Notes: generated by a model from the sequence alone, not told the origin. 64,000 nucleotides of DNA from Cladopsammia gracilis (GCA_022457155.1 JAJGOT010000286.1:124001-188000); one strand, 5' to 3'; shown: positions 22,200 through 33,235, counted from the first letter of the stretch. Translations and numbers: made by a program.

Positions 22200-22650
22200 G
22201 AAGAACAATAATTTAGTTGATTTAAAACCAGCTGCAATTTTGTTTGTTTCTTTCTTGATTTTGTTTGTGTCTTCATAAAACATGAATATATGATACCAAA
22301 CCATTAATGTGCATGTTACAGTCAGTTACAGGTTATATTTGATTGCAGGTTAAATCTTTTTGTCTGTAGGCACTAATAAATAATTAGGGCTATGAGACAA
22401 AAGAGGTGAAATAACTAAGGTGGGAAAAAGTTTAACCTGAAATCAAGTTTAACTAGCTACAAGCTGTAAAGATACTTGCTTGAATTCTTGAAAAGAAAAC
22501 ACTGACATACTCCTCAGAATGTTGGAAATTGCATTGAAATTCTGGACTTACATTTCAACGGTCTTAGGGCATTTGGAGCTCATTCACTTCTTTTTAGAGA
22601 CCTTTTGCTGGTTCTTTAAATGGGAAAAGACGTTTATCAAAGAATTTTCT
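22200..22650. other. No gene seen
   Basis: AT-rich, with one open plus-strand frame overlapping 22519-22776 that is largely the shadow of the YqaJ relic. Confidence 0.4.
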
Positions 22651-22655
22651 ATAGT

Positions 22656-23944
22656 TTACAACATATCTAATCTGGGTAAACCATATTTAATCTTTGGGTA
22701 TGCAAGTTCAGGTAGCATGCGTTTTTCAAAGAATTGGTTCAGTTTGAGAAGCACTGGGCCCCAGGAAGTTGGATAAAATTGTACTCTTTTGATAAAGAGC
22801 TCAGTTGACAATGACCCTTTCACCACAAAATCATTCCAATATCGACCTGCAACATACATTTGATGCTGCACTTGGTAAAACTACTGTGACTGCGATTTAC
22901 AGTTAGTTCCTCATTGTCATACACACAAATTCTCTTCCTTATCAATGCTTCCTTCAGTGTTTCGTCCTCTTTCATTTGAATATATTTCATTTCTAACATG
23001 CCCTCGGGTGGTTTGTGTGAGGGGTCCGTTACCAAACCATCTGGACTAGCTGCCAGAAAACCATAATAACAATAAGTCCTGATCTCTCTACTTTTATTCC
23101 TTTGTGTCCCTTTTCATTCATAGTATTTAAAAATTCTTGTATAATTTCTAGTTCTTTAAAAAGACCCTCCTTCATTTCCTTAGTTTGGGCAAACTGTTTG
23201 TACCCTAGAACCTCTTGTGTTGCTTTTGTTGGGGATGTAGTATAGCTTAGTATCCTTAAGTACAGCACATCTATGACACTTTGATGATGTGATTCTTTGG
23301 TTCCGACTTTCATGGCAAAGAGAGTCTGTTGACTGGCCTCGAGTGTTTTTTTCTACCTCTGCTGCTTCTTCCTCATTGAGAAATAATTTCCGCTTGACGT
23401 TTTCGCATTCATTTTGCAACATATCCATTGAAAAAGGAGGACTGTTTAATTCAGGAACTTCCAAAATTTACAAAAGGCAAATCAGTAAGATCTTCATGGA
23501 AACCATCCTTAGGGAAAATATCAGTAACACGTGGAGGGCCTACTTCATCCATAACACCCAGTAAGACTTTCATTCGTGCAAGATGCACACCTCCATCCGG
23601 ATCTCGTAACATTTTTAAATGAAGGCCTTCCTTGACGTAGTCTTTATATCTAAAATAAAGCAAACGATGTCTTTGTATAAATTTAAGCTGGACAGTTCAA
23701 AATAACAAACCCTGATGGATGATCAATAATAAACCATCGTCTGAGCAAACCTCTTGACAAGATCGGCTTTCTTGCCGCTTGTTTTCGCTCCTCTACATAA
23801 TAGCCATCGTCGAAGCTGTGGTACAGTACACTCTTCAACGTTTTCCCGAGGAAGCTTCGCTCCGGGAATGTCTTCTTCGCATAGAACAGCTTTTTTGGAA
23901 CAGCTGGCTTTCTCTGCCGCCATTTTGAAGCTTCGCGCGTCCAC
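22656..23944 (-). pseudogene. SAP domain plus YqaJ-type nuclease, decayed
   Basis: On the minus strand the start (MAAEKASCSKKAVL, 23922) leads to a SAP DNA-binding motif (CTVPQLRRWLLCRGAKTSGK then KADLVKRF). After an intron-like gap comes LKMLRDPDGGVHLARMKVLL and PRVTDIFPKDGFHEDLTDLP (23663-23460). Then, with no SWIM zinc finger between, comes CENVKRKLFLNEEEAAEVEK and the YqaJ/lambda-exonuclease part: SKCHRCAVL, the frame-broken FxAASPDG region near 23040, then GMLEMKYIQMKED (E-x-K catalytic pair) and ELAYPKIKYGLPRLD. At least three frameshifts. In full-length relatives that I recall, a SWIM finger lies between SAP and YqaJ; here it is deleted. Probably the accessory gene of an ISL2EU-like transposon. 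Confidence 0.8.
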
Positions 23945-24025
23945 CCAAACGATCCCAGAAGACCTTACGAGTCAAGTTCGTGCCCAGATTTCTCATAGTT
24001 TCTGGAGTGGGGAATTACTCACCAC
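23915..24025 (-). promoter_or_regulatory. Leader shared with the THAP element
   Basis: The minus strand here is nearly identical to plus-strand 15425-15530: TTCCCCACTCCAGAAACTAT, GGGCACGAACTTGACTCGTA, AAGGTCTTCTGGGATCGTTT, GCTTCAAAATGGCGGCAG. It includes the start codon of the SAP-YqaJ frame, so it is the leader and probably the proximal promoter. Confidence 0.6.
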
Positions 24026-24339
24026 AAGCAGCGAGGACTGCTCCGACACAGGCATTGTAAAGAATCGGCAGTAAAAAGGGGAATAAATTGGGCATTGTCA
24101 TTTTTGCCTCGGAAGAACTCTGATTAAAAATAGCTCTTAGTTTTTCAGAATCACGACAAAGTTGGCCTCGAGTTTTATGCTGTGTATAAAAGCAACGTCC
24201 ACCTCGATGAGAGAAATACAGGACTGACTTATACACAAATAAGACCAAATGACGAAAAATGTTTGCCATGCGCATGCGTAAGAAACATTTGTCATATATT
24301 TCAATGTATCACAAGAAAAGAAGTGTTTTGGTGACGTTA

Positions 24340-24535
24340 CTGTTTACGTCATTCCTGAAAACCGGAAGTCAAATATGTACTGTGTTGACCGAGGGAAAAG
24401 CAGAAGCCTATATAAACTAAAATATGCGTGCATAAATTTGCCTGCAAAATCGTGACAAAAAAACATAAAAACGAAGGGCATTTTATAACTCATTGCGCTT
24501 TGCGCATGAGTAATAATCCAACTCCGCAAATCTAC
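24340..24535. repeat. Terminal-like repeat, second copy
   Basis: See 21930-22170: same CTGAAAACCGGAAGT core in the same direction, ending in TAACTCATTGCGCTTTGCGC. It may be the outer end of the transposon that carries the SAP-YqaJ relic. Confidence 0.45.
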
Positions 24536-24539
24536 TTAT

Positions 24540-25270
24540 TTATTATATGGCAAACTGGTCCAGGATGAAAAGGATCATTCTGATTGGTTCACTGAGCGGT
24601 CCGAATTTTGCAATACGGACCGCTAAGATGGATCGCTCACGAACTCATTTCGCCGAATTCCTTTTATGAAACAATGAACAAATGAAAACTATTTTCCATT
24701 TAGTAGAAACATGTTTGGCGGACAATTTCATCCCTTTTGAACTTGACTTGTTCTAACAGTGCGATTTGGAAGCCTAGGTAAATATTGGCGATTCAAATGA
24801 AAGAGAAACTGGCAACGGTGTGAAAATAGGGAATGCGACGGCTGTACCGTATTTCTACACAAATAAAGGTGCTGGTGGTGGGTTTAAAATAATTTGTTCG
24901 CTCGTAACAGATTCAAGTTTTCTCTACGGCGTCACCGGTGGGGTTGGAAAATAAATACACTTGACGCCAGCGAAGTCAGACGTTCTTAACTGCATAAGTA
25001 CCAGTGAAAGCGACGGTCATAGTTTAAGCAAATTAAAAAGTGCCCTACGGATTTGAAAACAACGAAAACACGGCTTGTTCGCCGCCGTGGTTAGTTAAGT
25101 TTTATGCGCTATCGGCCGGATCTTTGATTAAGCTGAAATAAAATTAAGTAAAAGAGAAATTCAAAACTGCATAAAAAGAGTATTGGTCGTATAGTAACGG
25201 CGTATTCTTTAACATATATTTCACTGCCGGAAAATCTATCGCGATATTCCAGCGGTTCGGCAGTTGAGTT
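24540..25270. other. No gene seen
   Basis: AT-rich, with short scattered frames and no motif. No splice-bounded exon stands out. Confidence 0.4.
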
Positions 25271-25272
25271 AT

Positions 25273-25878
25273 TAGAGACCTTAAGATTGAGGGTTTCCCC
25301 TTAAACCGCAAACCACAAACGTCGGCCAGCAGTTTACAGTTCGGAGTTCGCCGTATGAACATAATCTGGGCTTAAGATTGAGGGTTACGTTTTACCTATG
25401 CCTATTACCGGAGCCATCTAGGAAACAAAGTATACATTCATGGATATACATTCATGAATTCACATATCGTCAGAAACTGGCTTTTGTTTTACTTTATTTA
25501 TCGTGGTTTAACCACAAAGTAATCCGACTGCGAAAACAGTGCCAACAACAAATAGCCGGCTGCCATGTTTGTTTTCATTCATTCGTTCACTTCTATTTTA
25601 GCTGAAAAATCGTCTTTAAAATTACATTTCTGTGAAAAATAATTCGATAATTAATAAGCGAAAGAGTTCTAAAAAGTAGTATTTCCTCTCAAACGTGGGA
25701 TTGTGATGTTTTAGGGTGCAAAAAACCTTGCGGTAAATCACTTACCTCTAGAGCGTGGTCTAGCCGTACAAACGTGAACCTCAAACCGCAAACCTGACGG
25801 CAAGGCACTGGTCACGTGACTTCTTGACGTTCGCGGTTCGCGGGAAATGCCGAAAAACCTCGATCTTAATATCTCTAT
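25273..25878. mobile_element. MITE-like inverted-repeat element, about 606 bp
   Basis: Left end AGAGACCTTAAGATTGAGGG pairs with right end CCTCGATCTTAATATCTCT. Inner blocks AAACCGCAAACCACAAACGT and ACGTGAACCTCAAACCGCAA are related. The left end sequence recurs at 25374 (TTAAGATTGAGGGTTACG). Target duplication not resolved. Confidence 0.65.
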
Positions 25879-25879
25879 T

Positions 25880-26740
25880 ATTGTAATTTTCCAGACGATT
25901 CAAAATGGTAAATCCAACTCCCTCGAGATGAATTCCTGACAGTAAAAACTCAACCGCCGGACTACAATTTTTTTCACAGAGTTCGAGGTTTGGTTAATAA
26001 TTATTTCTGTTTTTCGGCATATACAACTATAGACTTTTAATACTTTCACCAAAATGATTTCTGCAAAACCTTCACGACCGCCTTGGGAGATTGAAGAAAC
26101 CACTCTAGTGTTCAAACCGCAAAGAAAATCTGCAACGAAAAACATTCTGACGACAATTCAATAAAAAAGAATTGAAATAAGGGAGCCGCTCTTTTTCAAA
26201 CGGTTAGAAATAAGTGCTTATATATGCTACGCTGGCAGTGTGCCTTGTAAAATTTGCAAACAGCCGGCGGTTGAGTTTTTATTTTTTCCGAGAATTGAAA
26301 TCCGCCACGCAATTTAACATACGGCCGTCGCGTTCGCTGTTTTCATGCAGTTTGAAATCAGTTCTCGCTCTCTTGCATGACACATGACATTCATTCATGT
26401 AGCATGTGAAACCGTCAAATTTTCAAACCGAAAAGTCAACGCTAGCTAAAGATTTATTCAACATAAGCTTCACGAGTGAACAAGTTGAAATTTCATTGTT
26501 CTGTACTCGACATTTTATTGGCTGAAATTAAAAAAGTTGGAATCTGTTGTCCCCGTTCTGCTTTGTGATTAGTTAACTATGTCTGGGTGACCCCGGTAAC
26601 CAGATTGAACTCCGGAGTCAAAGTATCCAGATTTGTGGTGCAATCAGGGTACTTTGCAACTCGGATTCACTCTTGTGTCTGTATTCTGAGTCTGCGAGCA
26701 GAGTAACATTAATAACCTTAATAAAAACAATTCGACTGTT
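25880..26740. other. No gene seen
   Basis: A minus-strand frame at 25900-26145 has no motif or coding bias I can support. The rest is AT-rich and featureless. Confidence 0.4.
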
Positions 26741-26745
26741 TAATG

Positions 26746-27660
26746 TTAGTTAATTACGAATGCATAACAGGCCTTCAAGCTCGATGAAGGGGAAAATGAA
26801 AATAGATTGTGCATTGTTCTAAGAGAAAGTGTATTACTCTTACATGGCAACCCTGTGCAAAAAATCTCAAACCTTGATGGGCGTACTGTAAGTTTTAAGA
26901 AAAACTCAGTGAGTACGTTATGTAGGCATTTAAGGCTCGGTATTTCAGCGGGAGCGTGTTCATATCGAAACTGAAAGAAAAGGGTTGCTGTGGATGTTTT
27001 GTAGGAGTTTGTAAATTTAATACACGTGAAACATATACAGGGTATTGTGCTGATAGCAGGTTTTTGAATCATTTTAATTTTTTTATCACAGGACATTGAA
27101 ACTACATGGCTGAGAAATATTTACTGTTAATTTTTTGCCATTTGTAACCTTATACCACTTATAGTGGACTTTATTAGTAAATAACCAAAGTATTGGTCAC
27201 TGTCGGTATCTTTTAGGGAGTGTGCCCAAATCGAAAGTAGAAGAATAAGACAGGTGGATGTTTTGTAGGACTTTGTAAGTTAAAGGCAAAACCTAAAATA
27301 CGTATTTGGGTGAAAAAAGAGTGTCAAACGGACAGTCTTGCAGTGAACAATGATAAAAATGCGTCAAATAAATGAAATAATTTGTTCTTTTCAGATCCAA
27401 AGATAGGATACGAAGGTAATGTATATTTTTAAAAACGTTTGATTTAATGTACTTTATTAGTAACCAAGATATTAACTATTGTCGATAGTTGTCACGAGGT
27501 GTTCGTGCGCTTATATTTGGCTCAGGTGTTTAGTCCAATCAAGCACAGCCCGTACCATGACTATTGTAAAGTCAGTAATTCAACAAGATCAGTCGCATTT
27601 TGCCAAACCTATTGTGACGATAATATGATATGGTCTAACAAAAGTCCCTTTATTAAATTC
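26746..27660 (+). repeat. Duplicated intronic unit, copy 3
   Basis: Contains the distal block (CGGTATTTCAGCGGGAGCGTGTTCATATC, read here in parts of under 20 bases: ATTTCAGCGGGAGCGTGTTC; ACAGGGTATTGTGCTGATAG), the CACTGTCGGTATCT block, the proximal block before the micro-exon (CAAACGGACAGTCTTGCAGT), then AGTCCAATCAAGCACAGCCC and GCCAAACCTATTGTGACGAT after it. Order is the same as in copies 1 and 4. Confidence 0.75.
27395..27415 (+). CDS. Candidate micro-exon 3 (21 nt)
   Basis: Lies between TTTGTTCTTTTCAG and GTAATG. In phase 1 it encodes DPKIGYE. The reading in phase 0 has a TAG, so phase 1 or 2 is required. It is close to micro-exon 6 (EPVIGYE), sharing the last 14 bases exactly, while the other members differ. 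Confidence 0.6.
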
Positions 27661-27924
27661 AGTCAACCTTGTATGCTAGCTCTTACCTCATTGGCCAGCT
27701 TTTCGGTGCTCTCCGAAGCTCGTGCGGCACCGCCCCCTGCAACGGAATATCACGTGAGCCCCATGCCTCAACATAAATTACACTTATGCTTGGCCATAAT
27801 GTCTGCTTTCTTGTTAAAATCACGCCCCCGGGAGTTTATTTCACAAACCATGCAGCCCACTCCTTGACCCCGCCCTTCTATATTGTTCTTGAATTTGTTG
27901 TTTTGTTTTTCTTTTTATCGCGGA

Positions 27925-29200
27925 GCTCCATACTCATAGAACCTATGCCCGTCATTTCTCATGATCATGGCTGGCGGAATGTTTCGCGGTAGCGAACGAC
28001 GTACATACTTACGTACGTTGCGTAGGGCTAGCTCGCGGGCGCCTATGACGTCGCAAAACATGCGCGTATGACGTCACGCAACATCCGGGATCTCAGCAAT
28101 TTTGAAACCAAATCGAGGCTTTGTTTTTCGCGCGGCTACACGGCCGATGATGTTGCGTCAGCTACAGTAAAAACGTTTGTTGTGTTTAGCGGATCGAGGA
28201 AACGCTTTTGCAGGTCGTTTCTCCCTGCATTTTTTCGCGGTTTGCTACTCAAGACAGGTTTCACATTTCTCAAGCAGTAGTCAAGACCGCATTTGAGTCT
28301 CCGTAACTCTGCAAGTCAAGCATTTTTGGAGGAATATAGAGCTAAATGCTTATTTTAAAACCTGATTTCGTCTTAGGACAATTGAAGTTAGTAGATCGCC
28401 GAAGCATTTGTTTAGAGCTAAACTCCTTTAACCCATTGATGACCGTGCCAGCCAAAACCGGCCGTGATTTTGCAGTAACACATTTAAAATATTCAAAATA
28501 GAAAGAGAAAGCTTTAAAGAAAAACGAAGAGCTTTTAGCGATGAAATCTTGCTTCGAGGAACTTCATACCCGCGAAATCGAAATAGCGGAGTTTTAAAAA
28601 ATTTTCAAGCAGCTGAGGGATTTTACATTTTTCTATGGGAATTTATATTGATACCAATTTGTGATTGACTTTTTCTTTGTGTTCTCGTTAATTTTGGAGA
28701 AATGTTTATAAAACATGCTCAAATTCAGTCGGATTTACATCTTGAATTTCGCCATGTGCTCAACCAGACGTCTCGATGCGCTAATGGTACCCTTTTTGCT
28801 TTTAAACATAAACTAATGGATATTTGAATAAAATTTTTCAAAAGAAGATTTTGTTGTCCATTTTTATGTGTTTGTTCATTCATTACATAGGTTGAAAAGC
28901 GATTTTATGTAAACAAAACAAGACTTGGATTTTATGGCTCTAACTTCACTAGCGTCGCCTCAATTTTGATTTTCAAATCAGTTATTCGGGCAATTTTCGA
29001 AACGCAACTGGTGTATTTTATTCTGAAATTAGTCATGCTAGTTATTCTAGACCGAGAAAAAGTTTTTTGTGAGCTTTTGTGCTGTCTAAATGTACTGCGC
29101 AGACGGTCGCGTAATACTGTTTATGAGAATTGCCAAAATTGAAAAATAGCCCGGTCGTCAATCTTAATTCTAATTTTTCTTGTGCTTCCGACCTTTCACC
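27925..29200 (+). repeat. Dispersed repeat family R1, long copy
   Basis: Begins GAGCTCCATACTCATAGAAC and runs through the R1 markers (AACATGCGCGTATGACGTCA, TTTTTCGCGGTTTGCTACTC, TTTGGAGGAATATAGAGCTA) and on into a 3' part shared with 56760-57545 (GAAGCATTTGTTTAGAGCTA, CAGACGGTCGCGTAATACTG, TAGCCCGGTCGTCAATCTTA). No coding frame. Length about 1.28 kb, so it shows that the shorter copies are truncated. Its right end meets the retroelement at about 29205. Confidence 0.75.
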
Positions 29201-29884
29201 TACGTTTCAGTTCACGCCTAGAAGTTAAAAACTCGTTAATGTCACGCGCAATTGAAAGACACTGTTTATGTGGGAGAAAGGCCCGGGGGGTAAGTGTTGT
29301 CCAGGACCCGAATGCTGCCTGCCACATGCGAGGCCAGTCACTGGGGATAGTGTCAGCGAGTGGCATAGAAACCATGGATTGGCCGTCATGGAGTACAGCT
29401 GAGTGGCGTGTACTTATGCCAAGCTCCTAGAGGGGTGACTAGCGAGGGGTAGTGGGCGTGGCCACCTTACTCGACCCAAGTTAAGGCAACCCAGGCATCG
29501 CTTCAGTGTGGGACTGAAGGGTTATCGCCAGCAACACTTATCCCCACTAATTCTGGAACAGAATTCTCCCACACTGAGGCTGCTAAAAGAGCTGTTCCAG
29601 CAAGCAGGAAGAAAGGCTAATCCCACCCAGGATGGTGCAAAGCAGCATTCTGTTAGTAGCCTCAGACAGAATTCTTTTTAATAGTTAAGTAGTTACCACC
29701 CTTCTATCTTATGTATTTCTAAACCAAGCAGTGTCTGATGTAGTTAAGTTAAGATAATTAGGCATAGAGTCTAAGGCCCTTGGGCCTTTTGTGTAAGTCA
29801 CACAAGTTCTGACCGTTACAGGTCTTGTCACAAAGTTTGATTGTTCCATTCAATTCCAGAGGTCAAACGTGGTAGGGTTCTGAG

Positions 29885-30626
29885 AAGTAGTGCATGTGTT
29901 CTTGATGGTGGGAGGTCATAGTGGATGGTACTTGGAGTATAGTAGCTTGAGGAAGGTAGATGTACCTTTCGTATGAATCCGAGCGCCAGCGACCAAGTAT
30001 TTTTATGAGCCAGGAGGGCAGGCCAGCTGCTGCTGCATTTGTTGCTGCCCTAATTCTGAAGCTGTGAGTGTTGTATGAATGGGCTTTAAGACCGTATAAT
30101 GTCAGTAGCGTGTGTAGATTAAGGGCCAGAGTGCGCCGTGAGAGGAGGGTACCATCCTTAAACTAAAACATTGGGCTTTGTGGGGTGAAATCTGGAATCT
30201 GAAGTGTTTGATTTGGCGATGGTGATGACGGCTGTTTGCCGGAAGGGATCTGTCTTCGATTTCTTGATGCAGACTTCCATGTGTTTAGGTGCGCAAATGT
30301 TGGGGACAAATGTGATGTCCCCCCGAGTGAGATGTACGTTGTGGTCGAAAGGACCATTACATGTGAGTTCACTGCACCTCATAAAGCCAAACAAAAAAGG
30401 GTAAAGGCAGCCCAAAGCATAACGGTGTCAATGTCTGTTGAATGGTAGGGGTGAAGTAAGTGAAAAATAGATTCGAGAATAAACAGCGTAATTGGCTGAC
30501 GGTCACGTCTAGGTAAGCCGAGGGAGCGTTTGATGCCCGCAGATTGTTTTGTAAGCGAGGCATGGTGGCAACGTTGAGGGTGCAGTTGAACTCAGCATGT
30601 AAATTTTGTATCGCTGCTAGGTACAC
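29885..30626 (-). pseudogene. Tyrosine recombinase, catalytic part, broken
   Basis: Minus strand gives PRLQNNLRASNAPSAYLDVT, then FGFMRCSELTCNGPFD with HLTRGDITFVP (first catalytic Arg in MRCSE), KKSKTDPFRQTAVITIA (the KSKTDPF motif) and, after frame changes, HSFRIRAATNAAAAGLPSW and IKILGRWRSDSYERYIYL. These carry the conserved H-x-x-R, the GRW and the nucleophilic Tyr candidate. The family resolves circular cDNA into the genome without a DDE integrase. At least one frameshift near 30150. Confidence 0.8.
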
Positions 30627-30676
30627 TTTAATAGTGCCAAATTTGACACATTCAGCTAAATCAGAAACAAAGCAGA

Positions 30677-30943
30677 TCAGGGTAACTTCACTAGCGGGGA
30701 GTAGGGTGTGGAGGGGGTGACTAGACCATGTTTGAGGCAGAATAGGATAATCCCAGAGGTAGCCAGAAACCTTTTTGCTTCAATAAGGGTCAAGTATTCC
30801 GGGATGGGGTAACCAGTAGGCGAGGATTCTGGTGCCAGCTCCCTGAAGCGTTCCACCTGGAAGTGAGAAAGGGAGTCAGCAATGCCATTTTGGAGGCCTT
30901 CTAAATGAACAGCTGGTATAGACTTCAATGGGGATGTTGGCAT
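30677..30943 (-). pseudogene. RNase H tail and recombinase N-terminus fused to deletion joint
   Basis: Reads LEGLQNGIADSLSHFQVERF and ELAPESSPTGYPIP, the typical N-terminal tail of the polyprotein after RNase H (NxxADxLSR-like). The left boundary (30943) is where the RT-RNase H deletion begins. Confidence 0.65.
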
Positions 30944-30963
30944 TGACGCTGGTGCAGGAGGTT

Positions 30964-31281
30964 TTAGGGTATGACTGGTGAAAGATGGTACGCCATTATT
31001 TTCTCAGAGTGTTTTTTGGGGACAAGTCCCAGAGGGGAGATGCGGAAATTCTTGAACGGGGGGGAGGGGAAAGGCCCTGCAGTGTGTCCATTTAGGAACT
31101 CGGTAAGGAGATTATTTTCCAAGATGTTTTGGTGAAGTTTAGCCGAGCGGAGATTGGGGTAAGATGTGGAGGTACGAGGACCTAAGTAGCCTATGCGAAA
31201 ACCCTCTCTTAAACCTAGGCAAGAAACGAAGTTGGGATCGGGGTGGCCCTCAAGGTAGGTTTCAAGCAAATCAATATTCAC
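30964..31281 (-). pseudogene. N-terminal start of reverse transcriptase
   Basis: Reads MNIDLLETYLEGHPDPNFVS, LREGFRIGYLGPRTS and NFRISPLGLVPKKHSEKI, the usual lead-in to DIRS-type RT (SPLGLVPKK). It stops after about 106 codons with no palm motifs. Confidence 0.7.
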
Positions 31282-31312
31282 AGGTGTAAGTGGCTTAAGA
31301 TGTGATACAAAA

Positions 31313-32494
31313 TCAGCGGCGTTTGTGATCGTCAGCCCTTGTAGACTTTCCAGGGCGGTGAGTGGGGTGGGCGGTTGCTGGGTGGGACTCCTGGCAGTTG
31401 TTGACTGAACAGCGGTGGGGATAGGGGCATGGTGACCTGATGCAGGGAACTCCCCAGTTGAAATTTCTGCAGGGGTTACTGCTTTGGCTTGGCCTATCCC
31501 TATGGGAAGACAGAGGGCAGGAATGAGACATATGATCTACATCCCACAGGTGAAGCATGCAGTGCGGGAGAGACCGGTGAATTTCTCTAAATAGAGTTGG
31601 GGATGAATTTTACTCCAGGGAAGGGTGGGGTCCCGGGCAGCCCTTCGACGAAAATCTAGATCGTAGGCAAGCTAGGAGAGGCCTAAGAATTTTTTGCTCG
31701 CAGACTGGATAATACTGATGTAGGCGAACATTTCCACCGCCCTGTGTGGGAATGCGGACAAGAGAATAGTCGCGAACACGGCAAAGGCCGACAACCATCG
31801 ATCGAACGAATCGATGGGCACCTTTTTGGACCTCGTCTGACCCGGGACGTGTATAGGAACGGACTCGCCGTTGACATGCAGTAAGGGTAAGCAAGTCGGC
31901 TACATTGGGAGATCCGGTCGAATTTTCGGGGAGCAGCGACACAAAATCAACGTACTCACCCTGTTTGATCGCTTTGCGTGTCTTCTCATCCACGTGTGCG
32001 GCAAGATCACCATTTGAAGGAGAGATTAGTTGTTGCACTGCGTTTGGGTCGCCGAGATTCAATGCGGGTGCGTTGGCTGCTTGAGTTGGTGAAGCAGGAG
32101 AAAGAGCGGCCATCTTGCTATCGACGATTGCGGAGACGATAGAGGAAATTTGCTCTACGGAGATCCCCGGCGGCGTGTTGTTAGCTGTGACTTCGTACTC
32201 GAGCGCAGTGTTTTCGGTTGCGCTTTCCTCGTCGGAAACATTTAGAGACGGTGGTGTTGCCGTGTTCTTGGCTTGAGAGGTGGATGAGCGGCCTCTAGCA
32301 GATCCTTTCTGACGTTTGGATCGCTAAGCGGGGACGCGTGGAGCTGGCCTTTTCCCGCGTGTGGATTTGCTTGGTTCGGTACCTCGAAGACGGTTTATCA
32401 GGGTTTGCCGTTCGCCCGTGATGGGAAGCTGCTTTTGTTGGCAAAGAAGACGTAGAACTTCTGCTGTGAGATTCTCGTACTCACTCATGGTGGA
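31313..32494 (-). pseudogene. Gag-like protein with N-terminal SAP motif and Cys-rich box
   Basis: From MSEYENLTAEVLRLLCQQK (32494) the frame gives a SAP-like helix pair (LPITGERQTLINRLRG), a basic tail and one in-frame TAG near 32322-32324, then the same frame continues RSKRQKGSARGRSS to SKMAALSPASPTQAAN and VDFVSLLPENSTGSPN, QGGGNVRLHQYYPVCEQK to 31610. A shifted frame (31558-31313) has CRNFNWGVPCIRSPCPYPH and CSVNNCQESHPA, a zinc-box-like end. This is the nucleic-acid-binding gag of the element. A single C-to-T change in a CAG would explain the TAG. Confidence 0.7.
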
Positions 32495-32889
32495 AAAAGG
32501 CGAGAAAAACGCAGGAAAAACAAATAAACAGTTGCCTTGTACAGTGAAATCGAACTGAATGCGAAATAGACCACGAGCGATGTACATTACCAAAAGCGAC
32601 CGCAGAGAGGGGACCTTAAATCTGATTGGCCAACAGACTGAGGCACGTGCATGCTAATAGTGTAATTGGCTGCTAAAAATATGTGGCAGTTCGAACACGC
32701 GTGTAAGTAAAGCAAAGTACACTAATTCAATTAGCCGAAAAAATACGTGCTATGACGACCTATGACCGCAAGGCACAAGGTTCATATGAGCTAAACATTA
32801 ACTCTAGTTTATGATGTTGCAAAAACATTCATTAAAACGCGCACGTGTAAATAAATCTATGTATTAATTACATCTAATATATAAAATAA

Positions 32890-33125
32890 CACTCTAAATA
32901 TTCACACTTGGAGTGTAAAATGATGAAAATGCGTTGATTAAATATAATCATTTGTTTTTTGTTTTTTTCATCAGTGACCAGAATAATAGACAAAGGTAAT
33001 GTATATTTAGCCCTTCATATTTGAGTCAGGCGTGTAGTCTAATCAAGCACAGTCCGTACCATAACTTTTTTATAATCAGTAATTCAACAAGATTAGTCGC
33101 GTTTTGCCAAACCAATTGCGACAAT
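32890..33125 (+). repeat. Duplicated intronic unit, copy 4
   Basis: Shares ATGATGAAAATGCGTTGATT and the acceptor tract before the micro-exon, then AGTCTAATCAAGCACAGTCC and TCGCGTTTTGCCAAACCAAT after it. The unit continues after insertions to about 34300 (GATGAAATGGATTATAAACG, CAGGTTTTGTGCTGGTAGCA). Confidence 0.7.
32975..32995 (+). CDS. Candidate micro-exon 4 (21 nt)
   Basis: Between TTTTTTTCATCAG and GTAATG. Phase 0 would open with TGA; phase 1 gives VTRIIDK. Acceptor tract is longer than in the other copies because of extra T. Confidence 0.5.
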
Positions 33126-33126
33126 G

Positions 33127-33235
33127 TAAGGGATAATGCCCGAGCTCCGAGACCTTCTTAAAAATAATGACCGAGCGCATAGCGCGAGGTCATTATTTTC
33201 ATAAAGGCCGAGGAGCGAGGGTATTAATGCACCTT
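33127..33235. repeat. Fold-back repeat
   Basis: Arms AATGCCCGAGCTCCGAGACC...AATAATGACC and GGTCATTATTTT...GGCCGAGGAGCGAGGGTATT pair imperfectly around a GCGCATAGCGCG centre. Confidence 0.75.

Larger units (their letters stand above)
29205..32620 (-). mobile_element. Tyrosine-recombinase retroelement lacking RT and RNase H core
   Basis: Minus-strand order is SAP-containing gag (32494-31313), the beginning of an RT (31281-30964), then only about 20 bases later the RNase H/recombinase junction and the recombinase (30943-29885). An intact DIRS/Ngaro-type element would have some 450 codons of RT and RNase H in between. Terminal repeats were not identified; 29460-29700 with repeated GAATTCT and CACACTGAGGC motifs may be the 3' end. 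Left and right limits are approximate. It lies between micro-exons 3 and 4. Confidence 0.75.

Noticed and set aside
30204..30448. Plus-strand frames over the recombinase region
   Set aside because: Antisense shadows of the minus-strand tyrosine recombinase.
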